A DNA stretch of 64,000 nt from Winogradskyella pacifica (GCF_013403915.1 NZ_JABFDI010000007.1:1-64000), one strand, 5' to 3'. Numbered from the stretch's first letter, positions 9,901 to 19,415 are shown. The notes: generated from the sequence alone by a model not told the origin. Numbers and translations are program-made.

Positions 9901-10161
9901 TAACGTTTGGTCCGCTACATTTTGAGTGATTCTATCTATAGCTTGTTGATACGCTAACTCTGGATGGTTCGGATTTAATTTTTTAAGCGCCTGCAATAAG
10001 TAACGTGTTAAAACCACTTCGCTTTTATCTTCTCTACCTAATAAACCATTGTCTCCAAAAGACTCTTTATGCCAAGCAGAAACTACGGTCCAACCCAATT
10101 GTTCTAAAACATCTTGTGTTGCATTTTCTATTAAACCGTCTTCTGAATATTCGTAGCTCAT
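6949..10161 (-). CDS. hsdR: Type I restriction enzyme R subunit
   Basis: This 1070-residue, full-length HsdR carries the nuclease site RPDVIGF...FFELKA (Asp149, Glu163, Lys165) in a PD-(D/E)xK arrangement. It is followed by an SF2 translocase with Walker A TQGSGKS (298-304), DEAH at 408-411 and LGFTGTPI (433-440). A later CAMWITGFDAP motif and an acidic, charged helical C-terminus complete the usual layout. The subunit joins HsdM and HsdS to translocate and cut unmodified DNA. Its gene lies 3 nt after mcrC and more than 10 kb from hsdM-hsdS, separated by the helicase, HNH and McrBC genes, but on the same strand. No frame disruption is seen. Confidence 0.96.
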   Translation of the reverse strand: MSYEYSEDGLIENATQDVLEQLGWTVVSAWHKESFGDNGLLGREDKSEVVLTRYLLQALKKLNPNHPELAYQQAIDRITQNVADQTLGSINKEKSNLLKNGVPVSYTNDKGELIKTKLKVFNFNKYQDNHFLAVRQLEVLGELYLRRPDVIGFVNGIPLVFFELKAHHQDLRHAYNDNLKDYKDAIPQVFHNNGFVILSNGLDAKVGTITSKYKYFLDWKRIEEDEEGEVSLDTMLRGTCDKHRLMDIFENYLLFDDSQGDVVKLMAKNHQYIGVNKVIENVNNIEDLEGKLGVFWHTQGSGKSYSMVFLCEKIHRKLGGSYTFLIAVDRTELENQLYDTFSGVGAVNDKNCIAGKKKGTTGREHLRELLSENHRYVFSLIHKFSIDPKLETEYPLITDRKNVIVISDEAHRTQSGTYARNMRFHGLPNASYLGFTGTPIIKEEEELTKNIFGEYVSIYDFKRAIEDEATLPLRYLNRGEKLDITNPELDEQMAAVFENEDLDDDQKKKLEYLFSRNYPILTAQPRLEAIAKDLVWHFNERGYQGKAMYVALDKPTAVRMYELIQGYWPEYLKELEERIKNAEDQQEEQELKRKYNKVKETEVCVVVSSEQNEVDKFKKMDLDIEVHRRKMVERNLEKEFKDEENPFRLAIVCAMWITGFDAPCVSTVYLDKPIKGHTLMQTIARANRVYDDEKENGLIVDYGNVYKQLEQAYSVYGEGGKSGGIGKPSGSPVEPLEDVEIELKQAIKDVKAYLKELDFSLQDLKDAKPMSKIAKIKDATDCVCLNETTRTTFEMVARNVFRKYKALFPNDKLKKHVKDFNAIEAIYTALNQNVKSADVTQIIMELQSIVSDSVVIQNNEVNEDEEEVYVDLSSLDFDKLKAAFAKTPRKNTLVFNLQEAIEQQLEQMLKENPLRIEFYERYKEIIKEYNKGKSLEDTVKTFDNLNDFIKDLSFEEQRVVRENLKDQETLAIFDLLKEGKELTTKELKEVKKVATKTLETLKSEKLKIENWRESRQIKAQIKSAIYDNLLYLPQDYYSDEEVGVKTANVYQHIYTNYYGGDKSVYNQIAS

Positions 10162-10164
10162 AGT

Positions 10165-11616
10165 TTATATAACTTTTAAATATTGATCTTTTATACTCAG
10201 ACTATTTTCAGTTAATAACTCTATTCTGTTTAGAAAAGATTTTTCTGAATTTAATAAATCTTCCATAGTCATATTTTCATTTACAAAAACACCATCAACA
10301 ATGAACTTACTTGTATTTAAATCTCCTTTGCCAAATAAACTATTTGAATGGGCTTTTTCTTTATTTAAAGGTTTAGATAATGGATAAATTAAACCTCCAA
10401 TAATAACATCTGGTTGATAATATTGCATATAAGTATGTATTTGATAAAAATCACTTCTATCTAAATCTGAGTATTTACTTTGATTAGTTTCTAGTTCCAT
10501 TTTCTTAAACTTAGCATCAAAAACAATAACTTTATTCGAGTATTTATGTTTTAAAACTAAATCTGGAAGCATCTTTCTACTATAAAACAAGCCTTTGTAT
10601 AATTTTAACTCTTCTTGACCTGTTACATACCAATCTTGAAAGTGACGACTTAAAAGTTTTTCTAAATACACTTCAAACAACTGAGAAATATCAAATAAAT
10701 ATCCAGAAGTTTCAAGATTATTGTTTGTTTCTTTTGGACTTAAATCATGTTCTAACAATATAATCTCTGCATACTCAATTACTTTTTTAAATGAAGCATA
10801 CATTGGATTATTAAGTATTCTATGATTTTTTGCTTTACGTAGCGTTTCCATATTTGCAAAGCGGCCAGAATAATTTTGTTTTAGCAATTGATTAATACTA
10901 AATAGTTTATTATTAATATCGTTGCCAAACTTATTTTGCAGTCTTTTTACTGTTAGGTACAAAATATCAATAATCTCTTGAATATAAATTTGTTCTCTAA
11001 AGGTTGTTGTTAATTTTCCTCTAAATGGAATATCTGTTTTTAAATATGCATTTAAATCTATTTTACCTCTTACTTTATGGCTACGCTGTGTAATACTTTG
11101 ATATTCTTTTGGCAAGCCCAAAACAGATGCTTTTTCTAACGATTGTATAAATAGATATGCAATGATGTATTGAAACTCATTATGCTCTTCTTTTTTAGAA
11201 GCTTTAGATTTTTCTGTATCAACATAAATATCATTTACAAAATTTAGCATTCTTCGAAGAAAAGCACCTCCATGTCTTGTTGTTATATTAAACTTACAAC
11301 CTTTATAGTATACTACACCTGAAAATAAGCCAGACTGAATAAAATACTCCTTTTCATTTCTTGTATTCTCTTTTGTATATAGTTTTAATATTAAATTATC
11401 TTCTTCTAGTACGTCTTTTTGATTTTTAAAACCAACTATCTGTAATTTTTCTACACTTACGTTATTTGTTTTTAATTCAAAAACAGAAGAAAACAAATTA
11501 GATATTACTTCTCTAGATTTTTTCTTTCCACGTATTCCAGTTTGCTCCAATAAGTATGCTTCACTTAAAGGGCTTTCTTCATAATAGTTATGATTATTAG
11601 GAACACTTATCTCCAT
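10165..11616 (-). CDS. mcrC: McrC-type endonuclease subunit
   Basis: This 483-residue protein has the McrC layout: a beta-rich N-terminal part that would contact McrB, a central helical part with QRSHKVRGKIDL (177-188), and a C-terminal PD-(D/E)xK nuclease with MLPDLVL (Asp352) and VFDAKFKK (Asp367, Lys369). In McrBC systems this subunit cuts DNA carrying modified cytosines once the McrB ring translocates. The gene follows mcrB by 5 nt and precedes hsdR by 3 nt. The start chosen is the Met in MEISVPNNHN, just after the mcrB stop. Confidence 0.93.
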   Translation of the reverse strand: MEISVPNNHNYYEESPLSEAYLLEQTGIRGKKKSREVISNLFSSVFELKTNNVSVEKLQIVGFKNQKDVLEEDNLILKLYTKENTRNEKEYFIQSGLFSGVVYYKGCKFNITTRHGGAFLRRMLNFVNDIYVDTEKSKASKKEEHNEFQYIIAYLFIQSLEKASVLGLPKEYQSITQRSHKVRGKIDLNAYLKTDIPFRGKLTTTFREQIYIQEIIDILYLTVKRLQNKFGNDINNKLFSINQLLKQNYSGRFANMETLRKAKNHRILNNPMYASFKKVIEYAEIILLEHDLSPKETNNNLETSGYLFDISQLFEVYLEKLLSRHFQDWYVTGQEELKLYKGLFYSRKMLPDLVLKHKYSNKVIVFDAKFKKMELETNQSKYSDLDRSDFYQIHTYMQYYQPDVIIGGLIYPLSKPLNKEKAHSNSLFGKGDLNTSKFIVDGVFVNENMTMEDLLNSEKSFLNRIELLTENSLSIKDQYLKVI

Positions 11617-11621
11617 TAGTT

Positions 11622-13703
11622 TTATTTTTTTGAAAATGGACTTTTAAAAATATCTAAAGCGACATGTAATTTAGCATCTAATTCACTTTCAGGATATAAT
11701 GCTCTTAAATACTCTTTTAAAGTTGGTTTTAAATAAAGGTCAAACAACTGTTTTATATTGTTTTCTGAAATAGATTTACGACTTGCTATATCTTTCATTT
11801 TCATAAAAAAAGAATGTCCAAATTCATAAGATTTACCTAAACCTAACTCTTGAGAGATATAGGTGTTTAGTTTTTCGCATGCAATTACATATTCTTCAAT
11901 ATTTATAAAATCATCTCCTTTTTTGCGTTTTGTTTCCTCTGAAATAACATTATAATCACAATCTTTTCTAATCCATTTAAAACGTCTTCTTAAAGCCAAA
12001 TCAAAAGTATCTATACTTTTATCTACATCATTCATCATCCCTATAAAATAGACATTACTTGGCACTCCAAAATAAGCTTGACCGTTTATTAGCTCGTAAG
12101 CCAATTCAGTTTTTTTATCTTCTTCTAATTGTTCTATTAGTGATGAATATTGTGTTTTTATCAAGTTTGATGTATCATTATTTACAACATCATGTCTGTA
12201 ATCTTTTTCTAATCTCGATAAGGTTTCACCAAATACGGAAGATAAATTAGCTCTGTTAATTTCATCAACTACAAAATAGTAAGGCTTAACGTCCCTTGCT
12301 TCTTGAATAGCATCTAAACATTCTTGTTTTGCTCTTTTACAAAAGAGTTTAAAAACACCATCAACCAACTCAAACTTAATATTACCATCTTTTGTAACTC
12401 CTTTAGGCTTTATACCTTCAATAAAATCTTCGTACGTAAAAGAGGGATGAAACTGTAACATTTCATATCTCGATTTTTCTCCTTGACAAACAAAATCTAA
12501 ACTATTAGTTACTTGATATGTTTTTCCTGTTCCTGGTGGTCCATATAAAATAACATTTGGTGTGTTCTCATCAGCAATTCCTTTGGTATTCGAATACATC
12601 CAGAGAAATCTTGATAATAAAAATCGGTCTGAAAATGTTGTGCTATCTAATGCAAATAGTTTTACAAAAAGCGTTGTAAGTGCCTCGTTTTTTTCTAAAT
12701 TAGAAACATGATTGCTACAAATAAACTCTTCATATAAATCATTTACTACATCATCCGAATAAATATTAATAAAATTAAAAGGATGGGCAATAACCAGTAA
12801 TTTTCTTAATACTTGCTTTGCAGTATAAGCGCTACCTAAGTTTTCAATATAGCTTATTGTTTCATCTAGGTTCTGGCTTTTAATAATTGTATTTAAAATA
12901 GGTTTTATTTTATCATTAAAAAAAGTGGTCGCTTGAACTTTATTTATGTTACCAACATCTGTTCTTGAGATTAATTCTTCTCTTATAGTGTAAGTTTGCC
13001 CATCTTTATTAAGCTTAACTTCAAAATTTGTTGCATTACCTGGTTTAGACGAACCAAAGACATGACTTGTTGTGCGTTCTAAAAAATTACACAAATAACC
13101 ACCCTGTTTACCATCTGTTTTGTATAATACATTTGTATAATCATCAAGACCAAAACTACCATCTTCTATTTTACTTTTATAAAATTGATAATCTATTATA
13201 TTATCCTGATATTCTGCCTCTATTTGATTTAAATCTTCTTTTTGTATAGATTTATAACTGTCCCATAAATTAATAAGTTGTTCTTGCCTATCTTCACTTA
13301 ACAAATTATTTTTTTCCATTTCTTGTTTGATTATTTTATAATCTTTTTTATTTATAGCAACTATTCTATTTCTAGTATCTTTTTTTGATAAATATTCATA
13401 CAAACCATCCGTATCAATAGTATACAACCACTTTTTAAGATTTACAAGCTCGTAACAAACTGCTTCAGAATCGTGATTTGTATTTACTCTACTTATATTG
13501 ATTATAATAGCTTCTCCCCAATATACCTTGGTAACAAATTCCTTAAAAATAATAACATCTCCAACCTTTGGCTTATCTACTAAACCTAAAGTACTGTCTA
13601 TGTAATACTTTTTTGTGACTAAAATATTGTTAGTATCCCAAATAGAATTATCATACTCTCCTTTTGGTTTGTTTGCAAAAATGTAATAGTTAGGATGTGA
13701 CAT
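11622..13703 (-). CDS. mcrB: McrB-type AAA+ GTPase of a modification-dependent system
   Basis: This 693-residue protein has Walker A YGPPGTGKT (387-395), Walker B VVDEINRANLSSVFGE (478-493) and a downstream GMMNDVDKSIDTFDLALRRRF sensor/arginine region. That is the McrB AAA+ signature. The first about 75 residues (PNYYIFANKP, VGDVIIF, YWGEAIII) resemble an EVE/PUA-like domain, which in other McrB relatives recognises modified bases. This domain call is by eye. A long middle region (about 130-380) may be a second specificity domain. The start codon overlaps the stop of the hsdS-tail remnant in a TAATG arrangement, so translation is probably coupled. Confidence 0.93.
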   Translation of the reverse strand: MSHPNYYIFANKPKGEYDNSIWDTNNILVTKKYYIDSTLGLVDKPKVGDVIIFKEFVTKVYWGEAIIINISRVNTNHDSEAVCYELVNLKKWLYTIDTDGLYEYLSKKDTRNRIVAINKKDYKIIKQEMEKNNLLSEDRQEQLINLWDSYKSIQKEDLNQIEAEYQDNIIDYQFYKSKIEDGSFGLDDYTNVLYKTDGKQGGYLCNFLERTTSHVFGSSKPGNATNFEVKLNKDGQTYTIREELISRTDVGNINKVQATTFFNDKIKPILNTIIKSQNLDETISYIENLGSAYTAKQVLRKLLVIAHPFNFINIYSDDVVNDLYEEFICSNHVSNLEKNEALTTLFVKLFALDSTTFSDRFLLSRFLWMYSNTKGIADENTPNVILYGPPGTGKTYQVTNSLDFVCQGEKSRYEMLQFHPSFTYEDFIEGIKPKGVTKDGNIKFELVDGVFKLFCKRAKQECLDAIQEARDVKPYYFVVDEINRANLSSVFGETLSRLEKDYRHDVVNNDTSNLIKTQYSSLIEQLEEDKKTELAYELINGQAYFGVPSNVYFIGMMNDVDKSIDTFDLALRRRFKWIRKDCDYNVISEETKRKKGDDFINIEEYVIACEKLNTYISQELGLGKSYEFGHSFFMKMKDIASRKSISENNIKQLFDLYLKPTLKEYLRALYPESELDAKLHVALDIFKSPFSKK

Positions 13704-13834
13704 TATATAGTTTGCATTAATTTACCAATCTCCAAACCAGCAACATCTATCATTCCACTCATTAAACGAGAAAACAAAATATCACGTGCTTCTATTAATT
13801 GTTGATATTGACTATATATTCTTTTAAAACTCAT
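13703..13834 (-). pseudogene. Remnant of an hsdS 3' end (43 codons)
   Basis: Reading leftward from the ATG at 13834 gives 43 codons. Their core, EARDILFSRLMSGMIDVAG, matches the tail of the intact HsdS at 19456-20736 (EARDILLPRLMSGMIDLNS). The nucleotide sequences are also clearly alike across about 70 bases. Both target-recognition domains are missing, so this cannot act as a specificity subunit. The frame is open and ends in TAATG, sharing a base with the mcrB start, so it could still serve as a leader for coupled translation. It lies 9 nt after the HNH gene. It marks where a second hsdS once stood or where recombination joined modules. Confidence 0.85.
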
Positions 13835-13843
13835 ATTAATTAA

Positions 13844-14686
13844 TCAAAATTTAGGATAATCACTTTTATCTTTAGGTAAATTAATTCCCTTACCATCATA
13901 CTTCCAATACTCCGAATCTTTCAAAGATGAATGAACTTCAATCTTAAAATCCGAAGAAATAGTAATCAATCTTTTTTCTTCTTTATATAAATCAAATAAG
14001 TCATGAATATCTGATCGTAATAAAATACCATTATTAACAACACTTGTATAAGCTCCATTATAAGGCTCAATATGTGCGGCTTCTAATATATCTAAAACTT
14101 TACATCCTGTTACTGCACAGGTATTATCGTAGGCCTTTAAAAGCTCTTTTCGGAATTTAGACTGGCGAAGACGTTTTTTTATTTTTTGATAAGTGTATTC
14201 TAAATCTTCTTCATTTTGATTATTGATAAGCTCTTGAACTACAATTTGATTCGTAGAAGTATTTCCAAACAATTCATTCCAATCATTTTCATTTAAGTCT
14301 GAAGTTATAAGCAGTTTTTTATGTATTGACCCATTTGGACTATTTGGATCTACCTTTCCTTTCTCTCTGATCTCATCATTTGCATTGGACATAAATTTGG
14401 CTAAATCAATATTTCTAAAATTAAATTCAGATTGATTTTCAAATTTTATCTTTCGATAATCATTATCAGGATAATTGTTAGCTGCTGTTTTGCATGCTGC
14501 TACATAAATAGATACATTATGTGAATTATTCTTTTTAAGTTTACTTAAAATATCCCTGAATAATATGGTATGATCAGGGTTTCTATTATTTCCTCCTCCA
14601 GAATCAATTAATAATCCCACCAGACCAGTAACTTTATCAAAACCATAATTTAAAGTTGCATCTAATTCTGTTTTAATTTCTTTCAT
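13844..14686 (-). CDS. HNH endonuclease with unknown N-terminal domain
   Basis: The C-terminal 110 of 280 residues form an McrA-like HNH module: CAVTGC (Cys190, Cys195), EAAHIEPY (His205), NNGILLRSDIHDLFD (Asn219, His228). Such nucleases often cut modified or foreign DNA. Residues 1-140 do not match a domain I recognise; they include a DSGGGNNRNPDHT loop and alternating strands and helices. The position between a helicase-nuclease and mcrBC suggests a defence role. A 91-nt gap separates it from the helicase gene, and the hsdS remnant follows 9 nt after its stop. No frameshift is visible. Confidence 0.85.
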   Translation of the reverse strand: MKEIKTELDATLNYGFDKVTGLVGLLIDSGGGNNRNPDHTILFRDILSKLKKNNSHNVSIYVAACKTAANNYPDNDYRKIKFENQSEFNFRNIDLAKFMSNANDEIREKGKVDPNSPNGSIHKKLLITSDLNENDWNELFGNTSTNQIVVQELINNQNEEDLEYTYQKIKKRLRQSKFRKELLKAYDNTCAVTGCKVLDILEAAHIEPYNGAYTSVVNNGILLRSDIHDLFDLYKEEKRLITISSDFKIEVHSSLKDSEYWKYDGKGINLPKDKSDYPKF

Positions 14687-14777
14687 AATTATTTAAATGT
14701 GATAGATATTGCAAATAAGCTTACTGAGTTATTCAAACTACGCCAAAGCTATTTTTTAATTTAATGTTCAAACTGCA

Positions 14778-17700
14778 TTAATACACTTTATCAATTCTAA
14801 CTCTTTGATTCCTTTCTGGAAACATTAAGATTTCACCTTCTTTGTTACCCATCAACAACTTCCCTAAATCACTATATATTGATAAGATCTGAATGCCATC
14901 TCTACTTTTAGGCTGTTGATTTCTTGGGATATCCATTAACAGAACTTCCATTATTTGGTTTTCAATATCAAGCATAGTTATTTTACACTTACTATTCACT
15001 TTTACAGTTGGTTTAGTATGACCCTCTGTGATTGAATAATCTGACGAAAACAAATCCGGTGTAACACTTTGTTCAAATAATGATTCATCAGCATCGACTT
15101 CTTCAGTCGTCTGATTATTCTTAATATCTAGTGCTTCCTTATTTACCTCAACTCTATTAAAATTTTCTTCTTCTAAAATTTCAACATCTTCAATTTCCTC
15201 CTCTTCTAACTCTGGAAGAACTTCCACTTGTCTTTGAGAATTTCTTTCAATAAAATTAATAAGCTTTTCTAGTTCACCTTCAGGGTCAATTCTAAAGCTT
15301 GAGTAAGTGACTCTATGTATTTTCCACCCTATTCTTTCTAAAAACTCTTGTCGCTCAATATCGTATGCTACATCATCTATTGAAGAATGATACGCATCAC
15401 CATCACATTCAATCGCCAGAGGCGTACCGTTGTTATATACTACCAGATCTAATTTAAAATGCACATAAGTTTCTCTTCCTAATCGTGGATTATGAAATAG
15501 TTCTTTCTTCTTAATTTCATATTGAGGTACAATATGATGATATCCACTTTTAAATAACAAACTTGCCACATCATATTCAAACCAACTATCGAAAGGTTTG
15601 GGCCTGTTCTCAGGGATTCTGTGTTTCTTTTCTAAATCTGGCGGTAACTCTATAGGTAAGACTGGACTGAACTTTTCATCAAAAAAAGAAATGATTTTAC
15701 GACGAAAATCTGTGGTCTTTAATTGATCTATTTCAATAGAATGAAATAAAATCATTTGTTCTTTTGCCCTACTTAAACCTACATTTATCCCTCTTAATTT
15801 GGAAGTAAGATTCTGATCAATATTGTCTATTATAGATCCTGGAGCAGTTAATGAGTGGTCTTCATTTACAGTACTTGCAACACCTAATGAAACCAATATA
15901 ACATCTCTTTCATCTCCTTGAAATTGTGAAGGACTATCTATAATAATGTTATGTTTTTCTAGCTTTTTAATAGGAAAGTCTTCAATAATCATTTTTAACT
16001 CTCTGGTATGTTTTGCTAGACCTAAACTAACCACTCCTATTGTTTTATTGCTATACAAAGGATCTTCAATCATCTCCTGTAGCTTTTTTGAAATTGCAGC
16101 AATTTCTTCTTTTACTACTTTATCAAAATAATTTGTATTCTTAACAAACACTCTTATTTTAGGTATAAGCCTATTTGCACTAATAACCTTTAACGGAACT
16201 AGCTTGTTTTCATAAAAGTGTTTTTTTGAAAAATCTATTAACTCTGGCACACACCTAAAGTGCTCCCTTAGCATTTGACTTGTAGAACCAGAAACCAAAT
16301 TTGCTAACGAAAACAAGCTAGCATCTGCCCTTATATTAATAGCTTTTGATCCCATAAAATCAAGATTATCCTTCCTAAGAGAGTCAAAAGCTTCATTTGT
16401 GATGGCTACATCTTCTGGTGACGTTTGTTTTTCATCTCCTACCACAATCATCTTTTTACCGTAATAACCCAGTAAAAGACTATTAAAGTTGAGTTGACTA
16501 GCTTCATCTGTAATAATACAATCAAAAACCTCTGGTGTTGTATCTACCGTTTTTAATACATCATCAAACTTCATTACCCAACAAGAAATATTTGGCGCTA
16601 TTGCTTTTGCAGTTTGTTGTGCGTTTCTTCTAAATTTATCTTTATCTGCTATACCTCTTTTACTTTGCTTAAATTCATATTCAAAATTTGAAAGTAAATT
16701 AATGAAGTTATTTTTTTCTTGTTGATTAAAACGCTTTTTAAAATTTTCTTTAGCCAGACCACTTAAAATATCTGCTTTGCAATTTTTAATTGCTTCTGTT
16801 GCGTGACGCAGTCGCTCACTTGTTTGTTGTAGATCTATTGATGTTGCTTGCTCAACTAATTGTGCGCCATATTTTAAGTAAAAAGAATCTTTAGTAATAA
16901 CACCTAAAACCTCTGTTGCGTCAGACTTTAGACTTTTTAAAGTCTCTGGAATAAAATCTTTAAGATTTTTTTCTGAACTTAAAGATTCTTGATGTGCTAT
17001 GTGTGCGCTTTCTAACTCTTTTAATTTTTTCTTTGCGCTTACTATATCTTCCTTTTTATTAAATGAACTAATTCCTATTGTTGAAATTACCTTTTTAGTA
17101 TTTTTAATAGCAACTCCTACTTTTTCTTTTAGATCTTTGATTGTTCTTGCTTCTTCATAGACATCTATTATTTTTTGTGCTGTACTTGTTATTTTTTCAC
17201 AGGTTGCACCTGTTATTTCATACTTATCTTTAAAGTAACGTACAGACTCTTCATTCAACTTATTTAATACTGCTAAGTTAACATCAACTTTATTAACTCC
17301 CTTTTTAGCAGCTGCTTGCATTTCTTTTAAACTACACTGTTCTTTAAGAGCGTAGTCAATAAAATTATTTTTTATGAGTACTTCTATTAACTCATTTAAC
17401 TTTGAGAAGCTATTTAAGAAGGCTCTAAACTCCATCAATGTTTTTCTGTTATTACAGAACACATCATTAACAGATATTAAATCTATGTATTTAACAGTTT
17501 TATAAAGTGAATTAAAGTTTTTCTGAAAAAATGAAAGTTTGTCTTTGCCCTCTGGTAAAAGGGCTAAATAGGTAGAGATGTCTCTTGCATATTTTGCGCT
17601 GTCTAGCTTAATTTCATGGGCAGATCTATTAATTTGATAATCTTCGACTACTTTTTCAACAATAGAACGTTTCCGAAGTAAAGACTCTAGCAAGTCTTTA

Positions 17701-19415
17701 TTTTCACTTATTAAGTCTTCATTTTTATATGATTTTAGACTTTTTAGGACTCCATTAATCCTGTCAATATTAAATTCTCTTAAGCTCGATACTTTTAAAA
17801 TTTCAAGTTTATTTTTAAAAGAATCTGTTAGACTATCATATGTATCAAAGTCTACTACATCTAATAGATTAAAAGTCTCCTTAAAATTTATTGTCGAAAA
17901 CTGCTTATCTACAGTTTGCAGCGAGATATACTTTTTTAATGCTTTATTAATCTCTTCTGAGTGCGCTAACGTATCATCATTAACAGTATCTTTTATATAA
18001 TCCCAATTTACCTTTTGTTCATAAACAAAAGTGTACAACTCATAAACACTAAAATCTCTCTCAAAATAAGGAATGTTTATATCTGTATACTCTTGATTTA
18101 GTAGCTGTGAGAGTATTTTTTTTTCTGTAATATAATTTTCTTTGCTTTTATTTAATCTTTCTAAATCTAAATTAAGATCATAGCCGTTATTATTTAATAA
18201 CAGTTGACGAATATTATCTATACTGTTAGATAATGTATAATCAGATTGATTTTGTTGCTTTATATCTGCCATTACCAAACCATCAAATTGAGACGGTATT
18301 TTATCTAACAAAGATTCTAAAGCCTTATCTGTCTTTGCTGTGATAAGTATACGCTTACCTTCTGCTAGCATTGCACAAAGTAAGTTTACAATGCTATGAG
18401 ATTTTCCTGTTCCTGGTGGTCCGGTTACAACAGATAACTCGTGAGTTTTATAATTTTTATAAATCTCTAACTGTTCTCTGTTATAAAGTAAGGGGAAAAA
18501 CGCTTCAAAATCTGTAGCTTCTAGACTGGCAAATTTATCTTTAATAGACTCATATATATTTGCAAAATAATGCGATTGGTCTTGTGCCAGATTATTTTTT
18601 TGCCCGAGTAGAATGTCTAACACAGAAGGATTAACATTGTTTTCTTTTGTGAAATCAATGATTTTATCCATTAATTTTTGAAAATGCCGTGAACGTTTTT
18701 GCCTTAAAATAAAACAAGGCGCAAATTTTACAAAATTAGTAGTTAGCGTATCTATTGGTTTTGATGTGCTAGGATCATAAACCAGACTTGGGTGTAATGC
18801 TAAAACATCATTACTCATCATTTTTTTTAAAGCTGGTGACTTTAAATAAGCGATACCTTGCTCATCAATGCCTTTTTCAAAAGCACTTATTATTTCTAGA
18901 AGCTTACTTCTATCTATTTGTGGATTGTTTAGAAAAAAAGCATCTATGTAGGGATCTTCACTAATGTGTAGTTTAAAGACAACTTTACTGCCTTTAATAA
19001 CTGCGGTAAGTGGAATATGGAAAAGATGTACTTTTACCATTGAATCACCTAATTTAAGATGAAACAGCCCAAAAGAATACACAAATTCTAAACTACTATT
19101 CTTAGCTGTATCTCTAGCTGCTTGGTAAAAATAAGAATAGGCCTCTCTATCAAATTTTTCCTGAAACGTCTCTTCATCTTCATCTTGGGTATCTTTTTTA
19201 GCTAACGGACGTTTAACATCTAGCAATGTTGTGGTATTCACACCTTCTTCTCCAACAGTAAACAGGTTATCAAAGTTGTTTTTAACAACTATAGAAGATC
19301 CTTCAATATCTTCTTTCCATAAGGTGTTTTTAAGACGTAATACATTCTTAGATCCTTTTTCAAGTAACTTATTGTATTCTCTTAAAAACTCAATATATTT
19401 TTGAATAACTGTCAT
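14778..19415 (-). CDS. SF1 helicase fused to DUF559/Vsr-like nuclease, Gre-like tail
   Basis: This is a 1545-residue protein. An N-terminal region of about 310 residues is unassigned. An SF1 (AAA_11/AAA_12 type) helicase follows: Walker A TGPPGTGKS (331-339), a long charged helical insertion (about 400-900), DEASQLN near 968, GDEKQTSP, and LRGINVGLSRAKEQ near the end of the motor. Residues about 1270-1390 match a DUF559/Vsr-like nuclease, with Asp1323 in KLDLVVY and Glu1336 in IECDGDAYH. An acidic linker leads to residues 1475-1545, where ILSIYSDLGKLLMGNKEGE resembles the C-terminal domain of GreA/GreB. A DNA-processing defence role is likely from the context between hsdS and the HNH gene. 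The Gre-like call is by eye. Confidence 0.88.
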   Translation of the reverse strand: MTVIQKYIEFLREYNKLLEKGSKNVLRLKNTLWKEDIEGSSIVVKNNFDNLFTVGEEGVNTTTLLDVKRPLAKKDTQDEDEETFQEKFDREAYSYFYQAARDTAKNSSLEFVYSFGLFHLKLGDSMVKVHLFHIPLTAVIKGSKVVFKLHISEDPYIDAFFLNNPQIDRSKLLEIISAFEKGIDEQGIAYLKSPALKKMMSNDVLALHPSLVYDPSTSKPIDTLTTNFVKFAPCFILRQKRSRHFQKLMDKIIDFTKENNVNPSVLDILLGQKNNLAQDQSHYFANIYESIKDKFASLEATDFEAFFPLLYNREQLEIYKNYKTHELSVVTGPPGTGKSHSIVNLLCAMLAEGKRILITAKTDKALESLLDKIPSQFDGLVMADIKQQNQSDYTLSNSIDNIRQLLLNNNGYDLNLDLERLNKSKENYITEKKILSQLLNQEYTDINIPYFERDFSVYELYTFVYEQKVNWDYIKDTVNDDTLAHSEEINKALKKYISLQTVDKQFSTINFKETFNLLDVVDFDTYDSLTDSFKNKLEILKVSSLREFNIDRINGVLKSLKSYKNEDLISENKDLLESLLRKRSIVEKVVEDYQINRSAHEIKLDSAKYARDISTYLALLPEGKDKLSFFQKNFNSLYKTVKYIDLISVNDVFCNNRKTLMEFRAFLNSFSKLNELIEVLIKNNFIDYALKEQCSLKEMQAAAKKGVNKVDVNLAVLNKLNEESVRYFKDKYEITGATCEKITSTAQKIIDVYEEARTIKDLKEKVGVAIKNTKKVISTIGISSFNKKEDIVSAKKKLKELESAHIAHQESLSSEKNLKDFIPETLKSLKSDATEVLGVITKDSFYLKYGAQLVEQATSIDLQQTSERLRHATEAIKNCKADILSGLAKENFKKRFNQQEKNNFINLLSNFEYEFKQSKRGIADKDKFRRNAQQTAKAIAPNISCWVMKFDDVLKTVDTTPEVFDCIITDEASQLNFNSLLLGYYGKKMIVVGDEKQTSPEDVAITNEAFDSLRKDNLDFMGSKAINIRADASLFSLANLVSGSTSQMLREHFRCVPELIDFSKKHFYENKLVPLKVISANRLIPKIRVFVKNTNYFDKVVKEEIAAISKKLQEMIEDPLYSNKTIGVVSLGLAKHTRELKMIIEDFPIKKLEKHNIIIDSPSQFQGDERDVILVSLGVASTVNEDHSLTAPGSIIDNIDQNLTSKLRGINVGLSRAKEQMILFHSIEIDQLKTTDFRRKIISFFDEKFSPVLPIELPPDLEKKHRIPENRPKPFDSWFEYDVASLLFKSGYHHIVPQYEIKKKELFHNPRLGRETYVHFKLDLVVYNNGTPLAIECDGDAYHSSIDDVAYDIERQEFLERIGWKIHRVTYSSFRIDPEGELEKLINFIERNSQRQVEVLPELEEEEIEDVEILEEENFNRVEVNKEALDIKNNQTTEEVDADESLFEQSVTPDLFSSDYSITEGHTKPTVKVNSKCKITMLDIENQIMEVLLMDIPRNQQPKSRDGIQILSIYSDLGKLLMGNKEGEILMFPERNQRVRIDKVY

